From an uncultured Porphyromonadaceae bacterium (GTDB lineage: Bacteria > Bacteroidota > Bacteroidia > Bacteroidales > Muribaculaceae), in the NCBI GenBank assembly GCA_900546835.1, contig UREH01000061.1:1-12393 (forward strand): a stretch of DNA of 12,393 nucleotides, in the 5' to 3' direction. This document shows, piece by piece, positions 1-7,615 of this stretch (its first letter is position 1; each line of letters opens with the position of its first letter). The notes under the pieces are model-generated. The model did not search any database and was not told the DNA's origin. It was given only the letters and a program-made list of their open reading frames with translations. The translations under genes were made by a program, and so were the position numbers.

Positions 1-406
1 GCGGTGCAATCGCCGAAGCGGAGTCGGCGGCGTCGGCGAGGGTCTGCTGCCATGCCCAGGCGGCCACATGCACGGTGGCCGTAGGTCCGGGTACAACTTC
101 CGGGCGTATGGCGTTCATGATGGTGAACACGCCGAAACCTATGGCGGCATCGTAGCGGCGGAGCTGTCCGCGCAGCCATAAATCGAGGCTTCCCACGATT
201 GCCACATCGGCATGGGCACCTTCCAGGTGTACTTTCGCCCCGGGGTATCGTGGGTCGATCAGTGGCGAGTCTAGGGGCAGATACATCGGTGCCGACACGC
301 GCCTGAGCTGGAACTCCTCCATCAGGCGCGGTTCGAGAAAGCGTTTTATCTCGGTGAGGGCTATCTCGGCTGTCTCATGAAGCAGGCATGGCTTATATTT
401 TGTCAT
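1..406 (-). CDS. Divergent AsnA-like protein (asparagine synthetase A fold), 3' part beyond the window
   Basis: The first 135 codons of a leftward gene are present; the rest lies outside the window. The ATG at 404-406 is directed by an in-frame TGA two codons upstream. The protein aligns by eye with bacterial AsnA, the ATP-dependent aspartate-ammonia ligase related to class II tRNA synthetases. It has an N-terminal YKP..L helix, LRRVSAP (34-40), VGSLDLWLR (71-79), FTIMNAIRPE (94-103) and HVAAWAWQ (113-120). E. coli AsnA has VHSLAKWKR, YTHMKALRPDE and YVDQWDWE at these places. From memory of the E. coli enzyme, His71, Lys77, Gln116 and Asp118 are at or near the aspartate/AMP site; here they read Gly72, Leu78, Ala116 and Ala118. 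Ser73, Arg79, Arg101 and both Trp are kept. The fold assignment is fairly secure. Loss of ligase activity is inference. It starts 40 nt after the barrel gene and is probably in that operon. Confidence 0.75.
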   Translation of the reverse strand, partial: MTKYKPCLLHETAEIALTEIKRFLEPRLMEEFQLRRVSAPMYLPLDSPLIDPRYPGAKVHLEGAHADVAIVGSLDLWLRGQLRRYDAAIGFGVFTIMNAIRPEVVPGPTATVHVAAWAWQQTLADAADSASAIAP

Positions 407-446
407 GGTTCAGCGGTTGATATTGTGAAAGCTGTCTGCCGGGGTC

Positions 447-2276
447 TCAGAATTTGTAGCCTACGCCAAAGAGGCCGGAAATTCCCTGGTCGGCCACGAG
501 CGGCATGAGATATGAGCGTGTGTTGAGCGCGTTTTCCACGCGTGCGAACACGGTGAAGGCGTCTGTCAGTCGGTAAGAGGCGCCGACGCTCAGGTTGCTG
601 ACGTTCTTGAGGTCGAAGCAAAGCGGCTCGTCGAGCATCTGTGCGGCGGCTATCTCGGCCGTGGAGAACATATATTCGTTGCCGCCGGCTACGGGCATCG
701 AGCGCTTCATTCGCAGTTCGTAGGCGAGATTGACACTCAGACGTTTGATGGGTGTGACTTCCACTCCTACGCCGAGCACGCGGCGCGCGCGGTCGCGCCA
801 TTCGGGGCAGCTGGCTTTCTCGCCGTTGCCCAACACGGTGTGGAACCGCGCCTCCAGAGCCAGCAGGCGCCGGAAGGTCCAGCGTGCGGTGGCTCCGGCC
901 TTGAATGAGCGGAGTTTCGTGGGGGCGAACATCAGCATATTGTCGAGACTGTAGGGCATCAGCCAGTTGTTGGCGGCATTATATCCCAGGTCCAGGGTAA
1001 TCGACGCTCCCTGAAGGGGGCCGAAGCGCAGGGCAAGGTCGGCAGTCAGGGGTCGGTTGCTCACACCATATGCCATGGCCTGACAGATGTAGGGGGAATA
1101 TGCCGTGAGGCTCTGCATGGTGTTGAGAGTTTCGCCTCCGCCGATACGCAGTGAGGCACCGAAGCCATCGGATGGGTTCACGCCGAGCAATACGTCGGGG
1201 GCTATGTGAAATTTTTTGCCGGAGTTGAATGTGAAGTCGATGCGTGCGCCGATTTTCACGCGGTATATTCCCGTAGTGAGGCTGTAGTAGGGTATAATTG
1301 ATGCTATCCCTACGGTTTTCCCTCCGGGAAGGGTGAAGGTTTCATTGTCAGGATCGGTTTCGGTGAATGCATCGGGCTGCAGATAACTGTTGAAATGCAG
1401 GAAGTCGGCGTTGACATCCAGGCCTACGCGCGCTATGTCGGAGATGCGGTCGGCTACACCCAGACGCACTCCGTAGCCGGTCTGTTTCACTGCCGGAATC
1501 TCCGGTGTGGCCGGGTTGTCCTCGTCGGTGGGAAGTCCTTTCGAGAAATTGAAGATATTGAATGCGGCGCCTATATAATATGTGAGGCGGTTGTTGGCAC
1601 GTCCCTCCCAAAGGGCGTCGAGATTCCATCCGAGTGCGCTCTGGCCGATGGCCGATGGGATCTCAGTAGGGCCCGTGGGGGCGTCTTCGGCCTCTTTTTT
1701 TGCGAGACTGCGGTCTATCAGGCTCCATGGCTGCTTGAAGGAGAGGAAATTCACGTCGGTGGCAACCGTGAGGCGTCCGGCGGTGCCGAATTTATGGCTG
1801 AGGTCGATGCCGAGCTTCCCTTGGGTCTGGCGGAATGTCTCCTTGTCCATCCCTTCGAGTGGAGCGCTCTTATATTGGCGGTTGTTCAGCTGTCCCCAGA
1901 TACTGAGTTGCGTGGCGTCGGTTCCCACGATGGTGTAGCCGGCGGAAAGCCCGGCGTTTGCAGCGGGAAAATAACCGAGATCCACGTAGCCGCGGTAGGG
2001 TGTAAGCGGTGCAGCCGGTTCGGTGGATGCCGGCTCGAGTGTGCCGATGTGTGGACCGAATTCCGATATGCGCGTGTAGTCTCTGGCCTGGAGCTGCCGT
2101 TGTGTGGCCGTGAATTTCAGTTGGGAAGGGTAGATGTCGGGCCGCGTGGCGGAGTGTACCTCCGGCACGATTTCGCGGTCGATGGTTATTTCTTTCGAAA
2201 GCTGCCCACGGGCCGGAAGCACTGCCAGCACTGCGGCGGCGAGCATCGGGATTGCGTTATATCTGAGTTTTGTCAT
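447..2276 (-). CDS. Outer-membrane beta-barrel protein, TonB-receptor-like but without a recognisable plug
   Basis: A 609-aa exported protein. Residues 1-24 form a signal peptide (basic start, Ala/Leu/Val core, cleavage probably after ARG). The mature N terminus (26-95) is short and soluble, with an ITIDREIVPE stretch near 30-39 and a Pro/Thr/Ala-rich linker near 80-93. From about residue 95 to the end there are alternating hydrophobic and aromatic strands with Gly/Asn/Asp turns. The chain ends in GVGYKF with a C-terminal Phe, as expected for BAM-inserted barrels. A classical TonB-dependent receptor has a ~120-150 residue plug with conserved motifs; I see no room for one, so it may be a plain channel or assembly partner. 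Automatic annotation may call it a TonB-dependent receptor. Its ATG lies only 8 nt after the stop of the TPR gene, so the two are surely co-transcribed and possibly translationally coupled. Substrate unknown. Confidence 0.8.
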   Translation of the reverse strand: MTKLRYNAIPMLAAAVLAVLPARGQLSKEITIDREIVPEVHSATRPDIYPSQLKFTATQRQLQARDYTRISEFGPHIGTLEPASTEPAAPLTPYRGYVDLGYFPAANAGLSAGYTIVGTDATQLSIWGQLNNRQYKSAPLEGMDKETFRQTQGKLGIDLSHKFGTAGRLTVATDVNFLSFKQPWSLIDRSLAKKEAEDAPTGPTEIPSAIGQSALGWNLDALWEGRANNRLTYYIGAAFNIFNFSKGLPTDEDNPATPEIPAVKQTGYGVRLGVADRISDIARVGLDVNADFLHFNSYLQPDAFTETDPDNETFTLPGGKTVGIASIIPYYSLTTGIYRVKIGARIDFTFNSGKKFHIAPDVLLGVNPSDGFGASLRIGGGETLNTMQSLTAYSPYICQAMAYGVSNRPLTADLALRFGPLQGASITLDLGYNAANNWLMPYSLDNMLMFAPTKLRSFKAGATARWTFRRLLALEARFHTVLGNGEKASCPEWRDRARRVLGVGVEVTPIKRLSVNLAYELRMKRSMPVAGGNEYMFSTAEIAAAQMLDEPLCFDLKNVSNLSVGASYRLTDAFTVFARVENALNTRSYLMPLVADQGISGLFGVGYKF

Positions 2277-2284
2277 TGCTGTTC

Positions 2285-5236
2285 TTATTTCTTAAGACGT
2301 TCGTCGACCATGCGGAAAATGTCGGCTTCGTTGCCGGGATAGTTTTCGCGGAGTGAGCGCAGATATTCGTCGGCCTCGAAGGTGTCGCCTTTCTTGCGCA
2401 GGAGGTCGCTGAGCAATATGAATCCGCGTGCCAGCCAGTAGTCGTGGGGCGGATTTGCGTCGATCAGGTGGTTGACGGCCTCGGTGGCCTTGGCGTCGTC
2501 GCCGGTTTCAGAGTAGGTCTGTGCGATGTAGTACTGGGCCTTGGTGCCGTTTATGTCGTCGATATCGTCGGCGAGGGTGCTCCAGAGGGCGATTGCCTTG
2601 CTGTGGCTGCCGCTGTCGTTCAGAGCCATGGCTTTCAGCAGGGAGACTTCGCGCTTGCCTGCCTCGCCGAGAGTCGACGATTCCAGAAGCCGGTCGGCTG
2701 TTGCGATGGCTGTATCGTTGTCTCCCAGATCGCGGCTGAGACGCAGTATACCCATCAGGGCGGTGCTGACGTCGGAGGGGTTGGATGCGCGCTTTTCGAG
2801 GGCCTGATATGTGGCCATGGCATCGGCTGTACGGCCCATACGGGCTTCTGCGTCTGCTTTCACGATGAGGGCATCGACTGCCTGCGGCGAGTCTGGATAC
2901 TTCTCCACTACTTCGGTAGCGGCGGCCAGGGCGTCGGTAAGCCGGTTGTTTTCAAGGGCTTTCTCAGCGCTCACGAGGTTGAGAGCCGCAAACTCGGCCG
3001 ACTCCGGTTTTGGTGCGTCGGGCACGGAGTTGATGAACGCCACATATTCGCTCACGGCCCCCTGCTCGGCATAGAGCTGCTTGAGGTCGTCGGCGGCCAC
3101 GCGGGCTTCCTCCGACGAGGGGTAGGAGGTTATTACTTTCTTATAGTGGGCGATTGCCTGCGGGCGGTTCTGCTCGTTGAGGTACGTTATGGCGAGCATG
3201 AGCTCACCCTGACGACCCTGCGCGGTGGCCGGATAGCGGCCGGCCAGAGCCGTGTAGGTCTCGATGGCACGGGCGTTGTCGCCGGTCTCTCCGTAGCTCT
3301 CGCCCATCTCGAGCATGGCCGAGGGGATTAGGGCCGACCGCGGGAATTTCTCGATCATGTTGCCGAGGGTCTCGAGTTTCCCAGCATGGTCGCGTTGCAG
3401 TCCCTTCATGATTCCCTGCTGGAACATGGGGTAGTCGCCTGCCTGCGGGTTGGTGGATAATGCTTTCGAGTAGGTGGCCGCAGCGCCCTGAAAATCCGAC
3501 ATATAGTATTGTGCGTCGGCCATGCGGTTGTATGCGTCGGCCAGAAGGGTCTTGTCGGCGTTCCTGTCGGTCCGCTCTATGAATTTGGCGAAGTCGGCTT
3601 TGGCGTCGGCGTAGTCTTTCAGCGCCAGACGCGCGTACCCGAGGTCGTAATAGGCAAGCGCGCGGTTGGCGGCGCTTCCGAGATCCTGACGCAGGTAGCG
3701 GTTGTAGGATTCAACGGCATCGGCATAATCGCCGTTCTTGAACTGTGCTTCGCCCAGCCATAATAGGGCTTCGGCTGCCGTAGAGGCGTTGTAGCCGGTC
3801 ATTCCTGCGGCTTCGCGCAGATAAGTGGTGGCCTGGCGCGGACGTCCGGCCTGAAGCTCGCGGCTGCCGAGTGTGTAGAGCACTTTCTGCTTTGCTTCCA
3901 GAACTTTATGTGTTGGCTTGGCGATGCGGTTTATTGCGGCGAGGGCGGCGGGATAGTTGTTGTCGGTCATATAGCCCGACACTACATAATCCGCCACTTC
4001 GGGAGCGTTGGCCGATTCGGGATAGCGCCGCAGAAATTCCTCCAGGAGGTTTACCGAACTTCCGAACGGCACCTTGCCTCCCTGCATCCCCGCAACGGCG
4101 CGGTTGTAGAATGCAGCTTCCTGCACGTCGCGGTCGCGGTCCATGCGGGCGGCCTTGTCGAGGGCAAGCGATGCGGCATTATAGTTGTCGAGCTTCAGGT
4201 AGCTCTGTCCAAGATAGAGAAAGGCACTCTGCCCCATGGCCGTATCTTCGGAGGTTACAGGTGTCAGGCGCTGGATGGCCTGTTCGTATCGACCGTTCTC
4301 GAAGTCGTCGAGTCCGAGCAGGTACATGGCTGAATTGAGTGGATGCTCCGTAGAGCTCACGTAGGTCTCGAGATAGGGGAGGGCTGCCTTGTGGTCGCCC
4401 AGGCGGTAGAGCGATTCACCCTCTATGCGGTTCATCTCGGCTGTGAAAGCCGGGTCTGCATTGTCGGCAGCACGGCTTTCGAGCAGTGCGCGGGCGTTTT
4501 GAGCGGCTGCCCGGTAGTCGGCGCGCGCATAGTTTATCTGCGCCAGATAGTAAGCCGCCATTGCTGTCGGCATACCATTGGGTGCCACAGCCTCGAAAAG
4601 CCGGGCGGCGTGATTGTAGTCGCCGCGGGCATAGGCAATATACCCCTGGTAGAAGCGGGCGTCGTTTGCAAATTCCGGAGCGCTTTCGAGTGCGGCGAAT
4701 CCCGCCGCTGCCGAGTCGTAGTCGGTGAGTTTCAGCCGGCAGAAAGCCGTGTGATAAATAACCTCGTTGCGCGTCGTCTCGTCGAGTGCGTCGAGGCTTA
4801 GCTTGTTGTAGGCTTCGAGCGCCATGGCGTATTCGCCGCGGTCGAACCATACATCGGCCACGGCTACCAGTGCGGTCAAGCGCCACGCCGAAGCCGGATA
4901 TTCCTCCATGAATTTCTCGAGCATCCCCATGGCATCGGCTCCGGGGATTGTCATGGCGTTGAGCGCGCGCGCCGCGGCAGCACGCTCTGCTTCGGCTGCC
5001 GTGGGATAGAGGCGCATGGCCTCAGCGAGCTGGTCGGCGGCTCCGCGGCTGTTGGCATCGGAGCGCATCCAGAGCCCCCGCTCGATATATCCTGCCGCTT
5101 CGGGCGAGTTGATCGACCCCGCCGCGGGCGGCAATAATGTCAGCGCCCGGGCATCGGGCGTTCCCATTGTGAGCATGGCAGCCACGACCATACTACCGGT
5201 CTGCAGCAAACCGGAGAAATATCTGCAATGTTTCAT
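2285..5236 (-). CDS. Large periplasmic tetratricopeptide-repeat protein
   Basis: About 983 aa starting from the ATG at 5234-5236. The frame is open up to 5371, but the extra 45 residues are basic and not signal-like. The chosen Met is followed by a hydrophobic stretch (FSGLLQTGSMVVAAMLTMG) that looks like a signal peptide, and a -7 box sits 42 nt upstream. After a short linker, nearly the whole chain is helical repeats of about 34 residues. I count about twenty TPR-like units with the usual small and aromatic positions, for example LGEAQFKNGDYADAVESYNR and LGYARLALKDYADAKADFAK. Several units end in YP(D/E/A)S turns, as in YbgF/BamD-type TPRs. No catalytic domain is visible. TPR arrays bind peptides or assemble complexes; being first gene of an operon with an outer-membrane barrel suggests a periplasmic scaffold for that barrel. 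Exact function is not known to me. Confidence 0.85.
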   Translation of the reverse strand: MKHCRYFSGLLQTGSMVVAAMLTMGTPDARALTLLPPAAGSINSPEAAGYIERGLWMRSDANSRGAADQLAEAMRLYPTAAEAERAAAARALNAMTIPGADAMGMLEKFMEEYPASAWRLTALVAVADVWFDRGEYAMALEAYNKLSLDALDETTRNEVIYHTAFCRLKLTDYDSAAAGFAALESAPEFANDARFYQGYIAYARGDYNHAARLFEAVAPNGMPTAMAAYYLAQINYARADYRAAAQNARALLESRAADNADPAFTAEMNRIEGESLYRLGDHKAALPYLETYVSSTEHPLNSAMYLLGLDDFENGRYEQAIQRLTPVTSEDTAMGQSAFLYLGQSYLKLDNYNAASLALDKAARMDRDRDVQEAAFYNRAVAGMQGGKVPFGSSVNLLEEFLRRYPESANAPEVADYVVSGYMTDNNYPAALAAINRIAKPTHKVLEAKQKVLYTLGSRELQAGRPRQATTYLREAAGMTGYNASTAAEALLWLGEAQFKNGDYADAVESYNRYLRQDLGSAANRALAYYDLGYARLALKDYADAKADFAKFIERTDRNADKTLLADAYNRMADAQYYMSDFQGAAATYSKALSTNPQAGDYPMFQQGIMKGLQRDHAGKLETLGNMIEKFPRSALIPSAMLEMGESYGETGDNARAIETYTALAGRYPATAQGRQGELMLAITYLNEQNRPQAIAHYKKVITSYPSSEEARVAADDLKQLYAEQGAVSEYVAFINSVPDAPKPESAEFAALNLVSAEKALENNRLTDALAAATEVVEKYPDSPQAVDALIVKADAEARMGRTADAMATYQALEKRASNPSDVSTALMGILRLSRDLGDNDTAIATADRLLESSTLGEAGKREVSLLKAMALNDSGSHSKAIALWSTLADDIDDINGTKAQYYIAQTYSETGDDAKATEAVNHLIDANPPHDYWLARGFILLSDLLRKKGDTFEADEYLRSLRENYPGNEADIFRMVDERLKK

Positions 5237-5278
5237 TCTATTAAAAGGACTTCCTTGTCGTGAAATTTTCTTCCCTCG

Positions 5279-5286
5279 CAAATTTA
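5279..5286 (-). promoter_or_regulatory. Bacteroidota -7 box for the TPR/barrel/AsnA-like operon
   Basis: On the minus strand this reads TAAATTTG, a perfect match to the TAnnTTTG -7 element of the Bacteroidota primary sigma factor. A TTTTTG (5312-5317) lies 25 nt upstream, a little further than the usual 19-23 nt for a -33 box. Expected transcription start is near 5272, giving a leader of about 35 nt before the ATG at 5236. Confidence 0.55.
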
Positions 5287-5421
5287 CGATATTTTTCCCA
5301 TATACCCGCCTCAAAAATCCTCCATCTGCCCTTCTTCTCCGTTTACCTTGAATTCGTTTCGCCGACCACACTCCGGCGGGGCTTTCGAAAGAGTGATTTT
5401 TCTGAAAAATTAGTTAAAATA

Positions 5422-5453
5422 TTTTGTGGATTGTAAAAATGTGACTAATTTTG
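5422..5453 (+). promoter_or_regulatory. Bacteroidota promoter for the 241-aa barrel gene
   Basis: TTTTG at 5422-5426 and TAATTTTG at 5446-5453 are separated by 19 nt. This is the best promoter match in the window to the TTTG-N19-TAnnTTTG consensus. The start of transcription should be near 5460, leaving a leader of roughly 115 nt before the ATG at 5577. Confidence 0.7.
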
Positions 5454-5520
5454 GAAAATGGATTATTTATTCCGGATTTCAGACCACCTACCTCTCCGAC
5501 CAATCATAATTCATTTAGTT

Positions 5521-5555
5521 GCAGCCGGGATTCTTTTGGGAGATTGCCGGCTTGC
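5521..5555 (+). promoter_or_regulatory. Possible hairpin in the leader of the barrel gene
   Basis: GCAGCCGG (5521-5528) can pair with CCGGC-TGC (5547-5555, bulging one T of CCGGCTTGC) to give 8 pairs around an 18-nt loop. It ends 21 nt before the start codon, close enough to affect ribosome access. This is one structure read by eye with no comparative support. Confidence 0.3.
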
Positions 5556-5576
5556 GGAAAAACCACAATTTCTTCT

Positions 5577-6302
5577 ATGAAAAAGTTTTTAATGGCAGTG
5601 GCAGTGGCAGTTACGTCGCTTGCAGCAAGCGCCGGACTTCCCGGCGATATGTTCAACCACGTTGGCGTCGGCGTAGGTGTCGGCACTACCGGTATCTCGG
5701 TCGAGGCGTCCACGCCTATAACGCGCTGGGTGCAGATGCGAGCCGGCGTAGCAATCATGCCGAGCATCAAATTCCATGCCGATGCAGATGCGGAGTTTGA
5801 GTACCACACGAATGCCGGTAATGTCTACACCGATTCCGAAGTTGAACTTACCGGCGACCTGGGCCGCACTCAAGGCTACGTGATCTTCAATGTCTATCCA
5901 CTTCCGAAAATCGGTCTGTATGTGGCTTTAGGCGCGTATTTCGGCGGCAATAAACTCGTTAAAATCACGGGTTATTCGCCCGAATTGGCTTCCTATGGAG
6001 GTTCCGTCACCATCGGCGACTACGTGATTCCTGCAAATAACAAGGGTGAGGTTTCCGGCGGAATAAAGGTGAACGGTTTCCGTCCTTATGTCGGTATCGG
6101 TTGGGGTAAGGCTGTGCCGAGCCGCCGCATAAATTTCGGAATCGATTTGGGCGTGCAGATTCACGGCAAACCGAGTCTGTATACCGATTATGGCGAACTT
6201 GACCTCTCGGAGGTTACAGACGACGATACATTCCAGAAAATTATGGATAAGGTGCGTGTCTATCCCACTCTCACCTTCAAGCTCGGCTTCCGCGCCTACT
6301 GA
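5577..6302 (+). CDS. Outer-membrane beta-barrel protein, ~241 aa
   Basis: The ATG at 5577 is preferred over the upstream in-frame ATG at 5451. The 5451 ATG overlaps the -7 box (5446-5453) and so precedes the expected transcript start, whereas 5577 begins a clean signal peptide: MKKF, then an Ala/Val-rich core, then a likely ASA-G or SAG-L cleavage near residues 19-20. The mature protein has alternating hydrophobic strands and Gly-rich turns (VGVGVGVGTTGISVEAS, YVIFNVYPLPKIGLYVALGAYFGG, RPYVGIGWGKAV, RINFGIDLGVQIHG). It ends in LTFKLGFRAY with a C-terminal aromatic residue. This suits a small 8-10-strand outer-membrane barrel. I do not recognise a named family or a substrate. It is monocistronic, with its own promoter and terminator. 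Confidence 0.8.
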   Translation: MKKFLMAVAVAVTSLAASAGLPGDMFNHVGVGVGVGTTGISVEASTPITRWVQMRAGVAIMPSIKFHADADAEFEYHTNAGNVYTDSEVELTGDLGRTQGYVIFNVYPLPKIGLYVALGAYFGGNKLVKITGYSPELASYGGSVTIGDYVIPANNKGEVSGGIKVNGFRPYVGIGWGKAVPSRRINFGIDLGVQIHGKPSLYTDYGELDLSEVTDDDTFQKIMDKVRVYPTLTFKLGFRAY

Positions 6303-6320
6303 TTGCCCTGGAAACGGCAT

Positions 6321-6361
6321 AAAAAGCAACCGCACGCTGTGATGTAGTGCGGTTGCTTTTT
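6321..6361. terminator. Strong bidirectional intrinsic terminator
   Basis: AAAAAGCAACCGCAC (6321-6335) and GTGCGGTTGCTTTTT (6347-6361) form a perfect 15-bp stem around an 11-nt loop, with a T run on either strand. It sits between converging genes, 18 nt past the barrel stop on the plus strand and 19 nt past the histidine kinase stop on the minus strand, so it should serve both. Confidence 0.93.
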
Positions 6362-6380
6362 GTAGTTTATGCCCTGGTTG

Positions 6381-7589
6381 TCAGGGGAGGAGCGGGAGGT
6401 GGATGGCGAAGGTGGTGCCGACGCCGGGCTCGGAGTGGCTGACGAAGATGCGGCCTTTGTGGTATTGTTCGATGATGCGTTTGGCCAGGGTAAGGCCGAG
6501 GCCCCATCCGCGTTTTTTGGTGGTGTAGCCGGGATTGAATACCGTCTTCTGGCGTTTGCGCGGTATGCCTCGGCCGGTATCGGCCACGGTGATGCATGCT
6601 TTCTGCCCCTCGCGCGAGGTGGTTACAGTAATCGAACCTGTTCCGTCCATAGCGTCGACAGCATTCTTTATCAGGTTTTCAAGCACCCATTCGAGCAGCG
6701 GAGCACATACGAGCACATCGAGTTGCTCCGGGCAGAGGTCGGTTGTGAGTTTGATTCGGCTGGAAATGCGCGTAGCCATATACGAGGCGGCATGCCCGAC
6801 CACCGTGTTGAGATTGTCCGGTTCCATCTGCGGCTGCGATCCGATTTTCGAGAAGCGTGAGGCGATGGTGCTCAGACGGTTGACGTCCTTGTTCATCTCG
6901 CGTACGGTCTCGGGGTCGACTCCCATGTTCTGCAGAAGCTCCATCCAGGCCATGAGCGACGAGATGGGAGTGCCTAACTGGTGGGCCGTTTCTTTCGAAA
7001 GTCCCACCCACACCTTGTTCTGTTCGGCGCGCCGTGTGGAATTTACGGCGAAGTAAACCACAAGGATAAACGCCAGCATAACCACAATCTGGATGTAAGG
7101 ATAGTAGCTCAGACGTTTCAGCAGTTTGGAGTCGTCGTAATAAAGATGCTGCATGTTGCCCGGAGAAATGATGATATGTATCACGTTCGGGCTTTTTTCC
7201 AACTCGCTGAGTTTGCGCTGTAGGAAGGCCGCGTTGGCATCGGAAATGAGCCACGGCTCGAGCGAGTCGACCGGTTCGGGCAGGTCGAAGTTGCGGTGGA
7301 GGAGGATATTGCCTCCGTCGTCGGTCAGCAGTACCGGAATGGTGTGGTTGCGCTCTATTATAGAGAAAAGAAAGTCGATATTATCGGCCGATGCCTCGCT
7401 GCCGGCGGCATCGGCCTGGCCGACCGTGAGCTGGCGTGTGGCGTCGGCCCATATCTGCATGCGCTCGCGCTCCTGAGTGGCCAGGTCGGCCACCAGATTG
7501 TTGCTCACATACAGAAAGAAGCCTACAAGAGCCACTGAAATGAGCAGGAATGCAACCACGCCGAAGCGGCGGATGTCGTAGATATTCAT
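6381..7589 (-). CDS. Membrane-bound sensor histidine kinase (orphan)
   Basis: 402 aa. There is one transmembrane helix near residues 9-30, an extracytoplasmic sensor region of about 130 residues, a second helix near 164-183, then a kinase core. The H box is KETAHQLGTPISSLMAWMEL with phospho-acceptor His203. The N box is ENLIKNAVDAMDG (304-316), the G1 box DTGRGIP (337-343), then FNPGYTTKK and the G2 box GWGLGL (361-366). All catalytic elements are intact. It lacks a HAMP or PAS domain that I can recognise; the link from TM2 to the H box is only about 20 residues. The gene lies 26 nt after the HAD phosphatase gene and is likely co-transcribed with it. No response regulator gene is within the window. 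The signal and output are unknown. Confidence 0.93.
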   Translation of the reverse strand: MNIYDIRRFGVVAFLLISVALVGFFLYVSNNLVADLATQERERMQIWADATRQLTVGQADAAGSEASADNIDFLFSIIERNHTIPVLLTDDGGNILLHRNFDLPEPVDSLEPWLISDANAAFLQRKLSELEKSPNVIHIIISPGNMQHLYYDDSKLLKRLSYYPYIQIVVMLAFILVVYFAVNSTRRAEQNKVWVGLSKETAHQLGTPISSLMAWMELLQNMGVDPETVREMNKDVNRLSTIASRFSKIGSQPQMEPDNLNTVVGHAASYMATRISSRIKLTTDLCPEQLDVLVCAPLLEWVLENLIKNAVDAMDGTGSITVTTSREGQKACITVADTGRGIPRKRQKTVFNPGYTTKKRGWGLGLTLAKRIIEQYHKGRIFVSHSEPGVGTTFAIHLPLLP

Positions 7590-7615
7590 TTTACCGGATA
7601 TTCGGTTATGGATTC

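Larger units (their letters stand above)
5237..5576. other. Divergent intergenic region between the TPR operon and the 241-aa barrel gene
   Basis: This 340-nt gene-free stretch is AT-rich in the middle. It holds the minus-strand -7 box (5279-5286), the plus-strand -33/-7 pair (5422-5453) and a long plus-strand leader. The palindrome CTTTCGAAAG lies at 5382-5391 between the two promoters. Open frames run through parts of it (upstream extensions of both flanking genes), but they lack signal-peptide or domain character. I see no RNA gene. Confidence 0.6.

Noticed and set aside
403..801. Minus-strand Arg-rich open frame overlapping the barrel 3' end
   Set aside because: Arg/Pro-rich frame-shadow composition; the barrel frame is clearly the coding one.
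1395..2342. Long plus-strand open frame (315 codons) opposite the barrel gene
   Set aside because: It is antisense to a convincing outer-membrane protein; its translation has no domain character. The high GC at third positions of the real gene removes stops on the other strand.
2444..3331. Plus-strand open frame (295 codons) opposite the TPR gene
   Set aside because: Its Gly/Val/Cys-rich composition is the mirror of TPR codons; no promoter or plausible fold.
5237..5371. Upstream extension of the TPR gene to the ATG at 5371
   Set aside because: The extra 45 residues are basic and would bury the signal peptide; the -7 box at 5279-5286 lies inside this extension, so transcripts would not include it.
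5593..5610. GGCAGT direct repeat (three copies) in the start of the 241-aa barrel gene
   Set aside because: It codes for Ala-Val repeats of the signal peptide core and is a multiple of three, so phase variation by slippage would not shift the frame; three copies is too few to argue for it.
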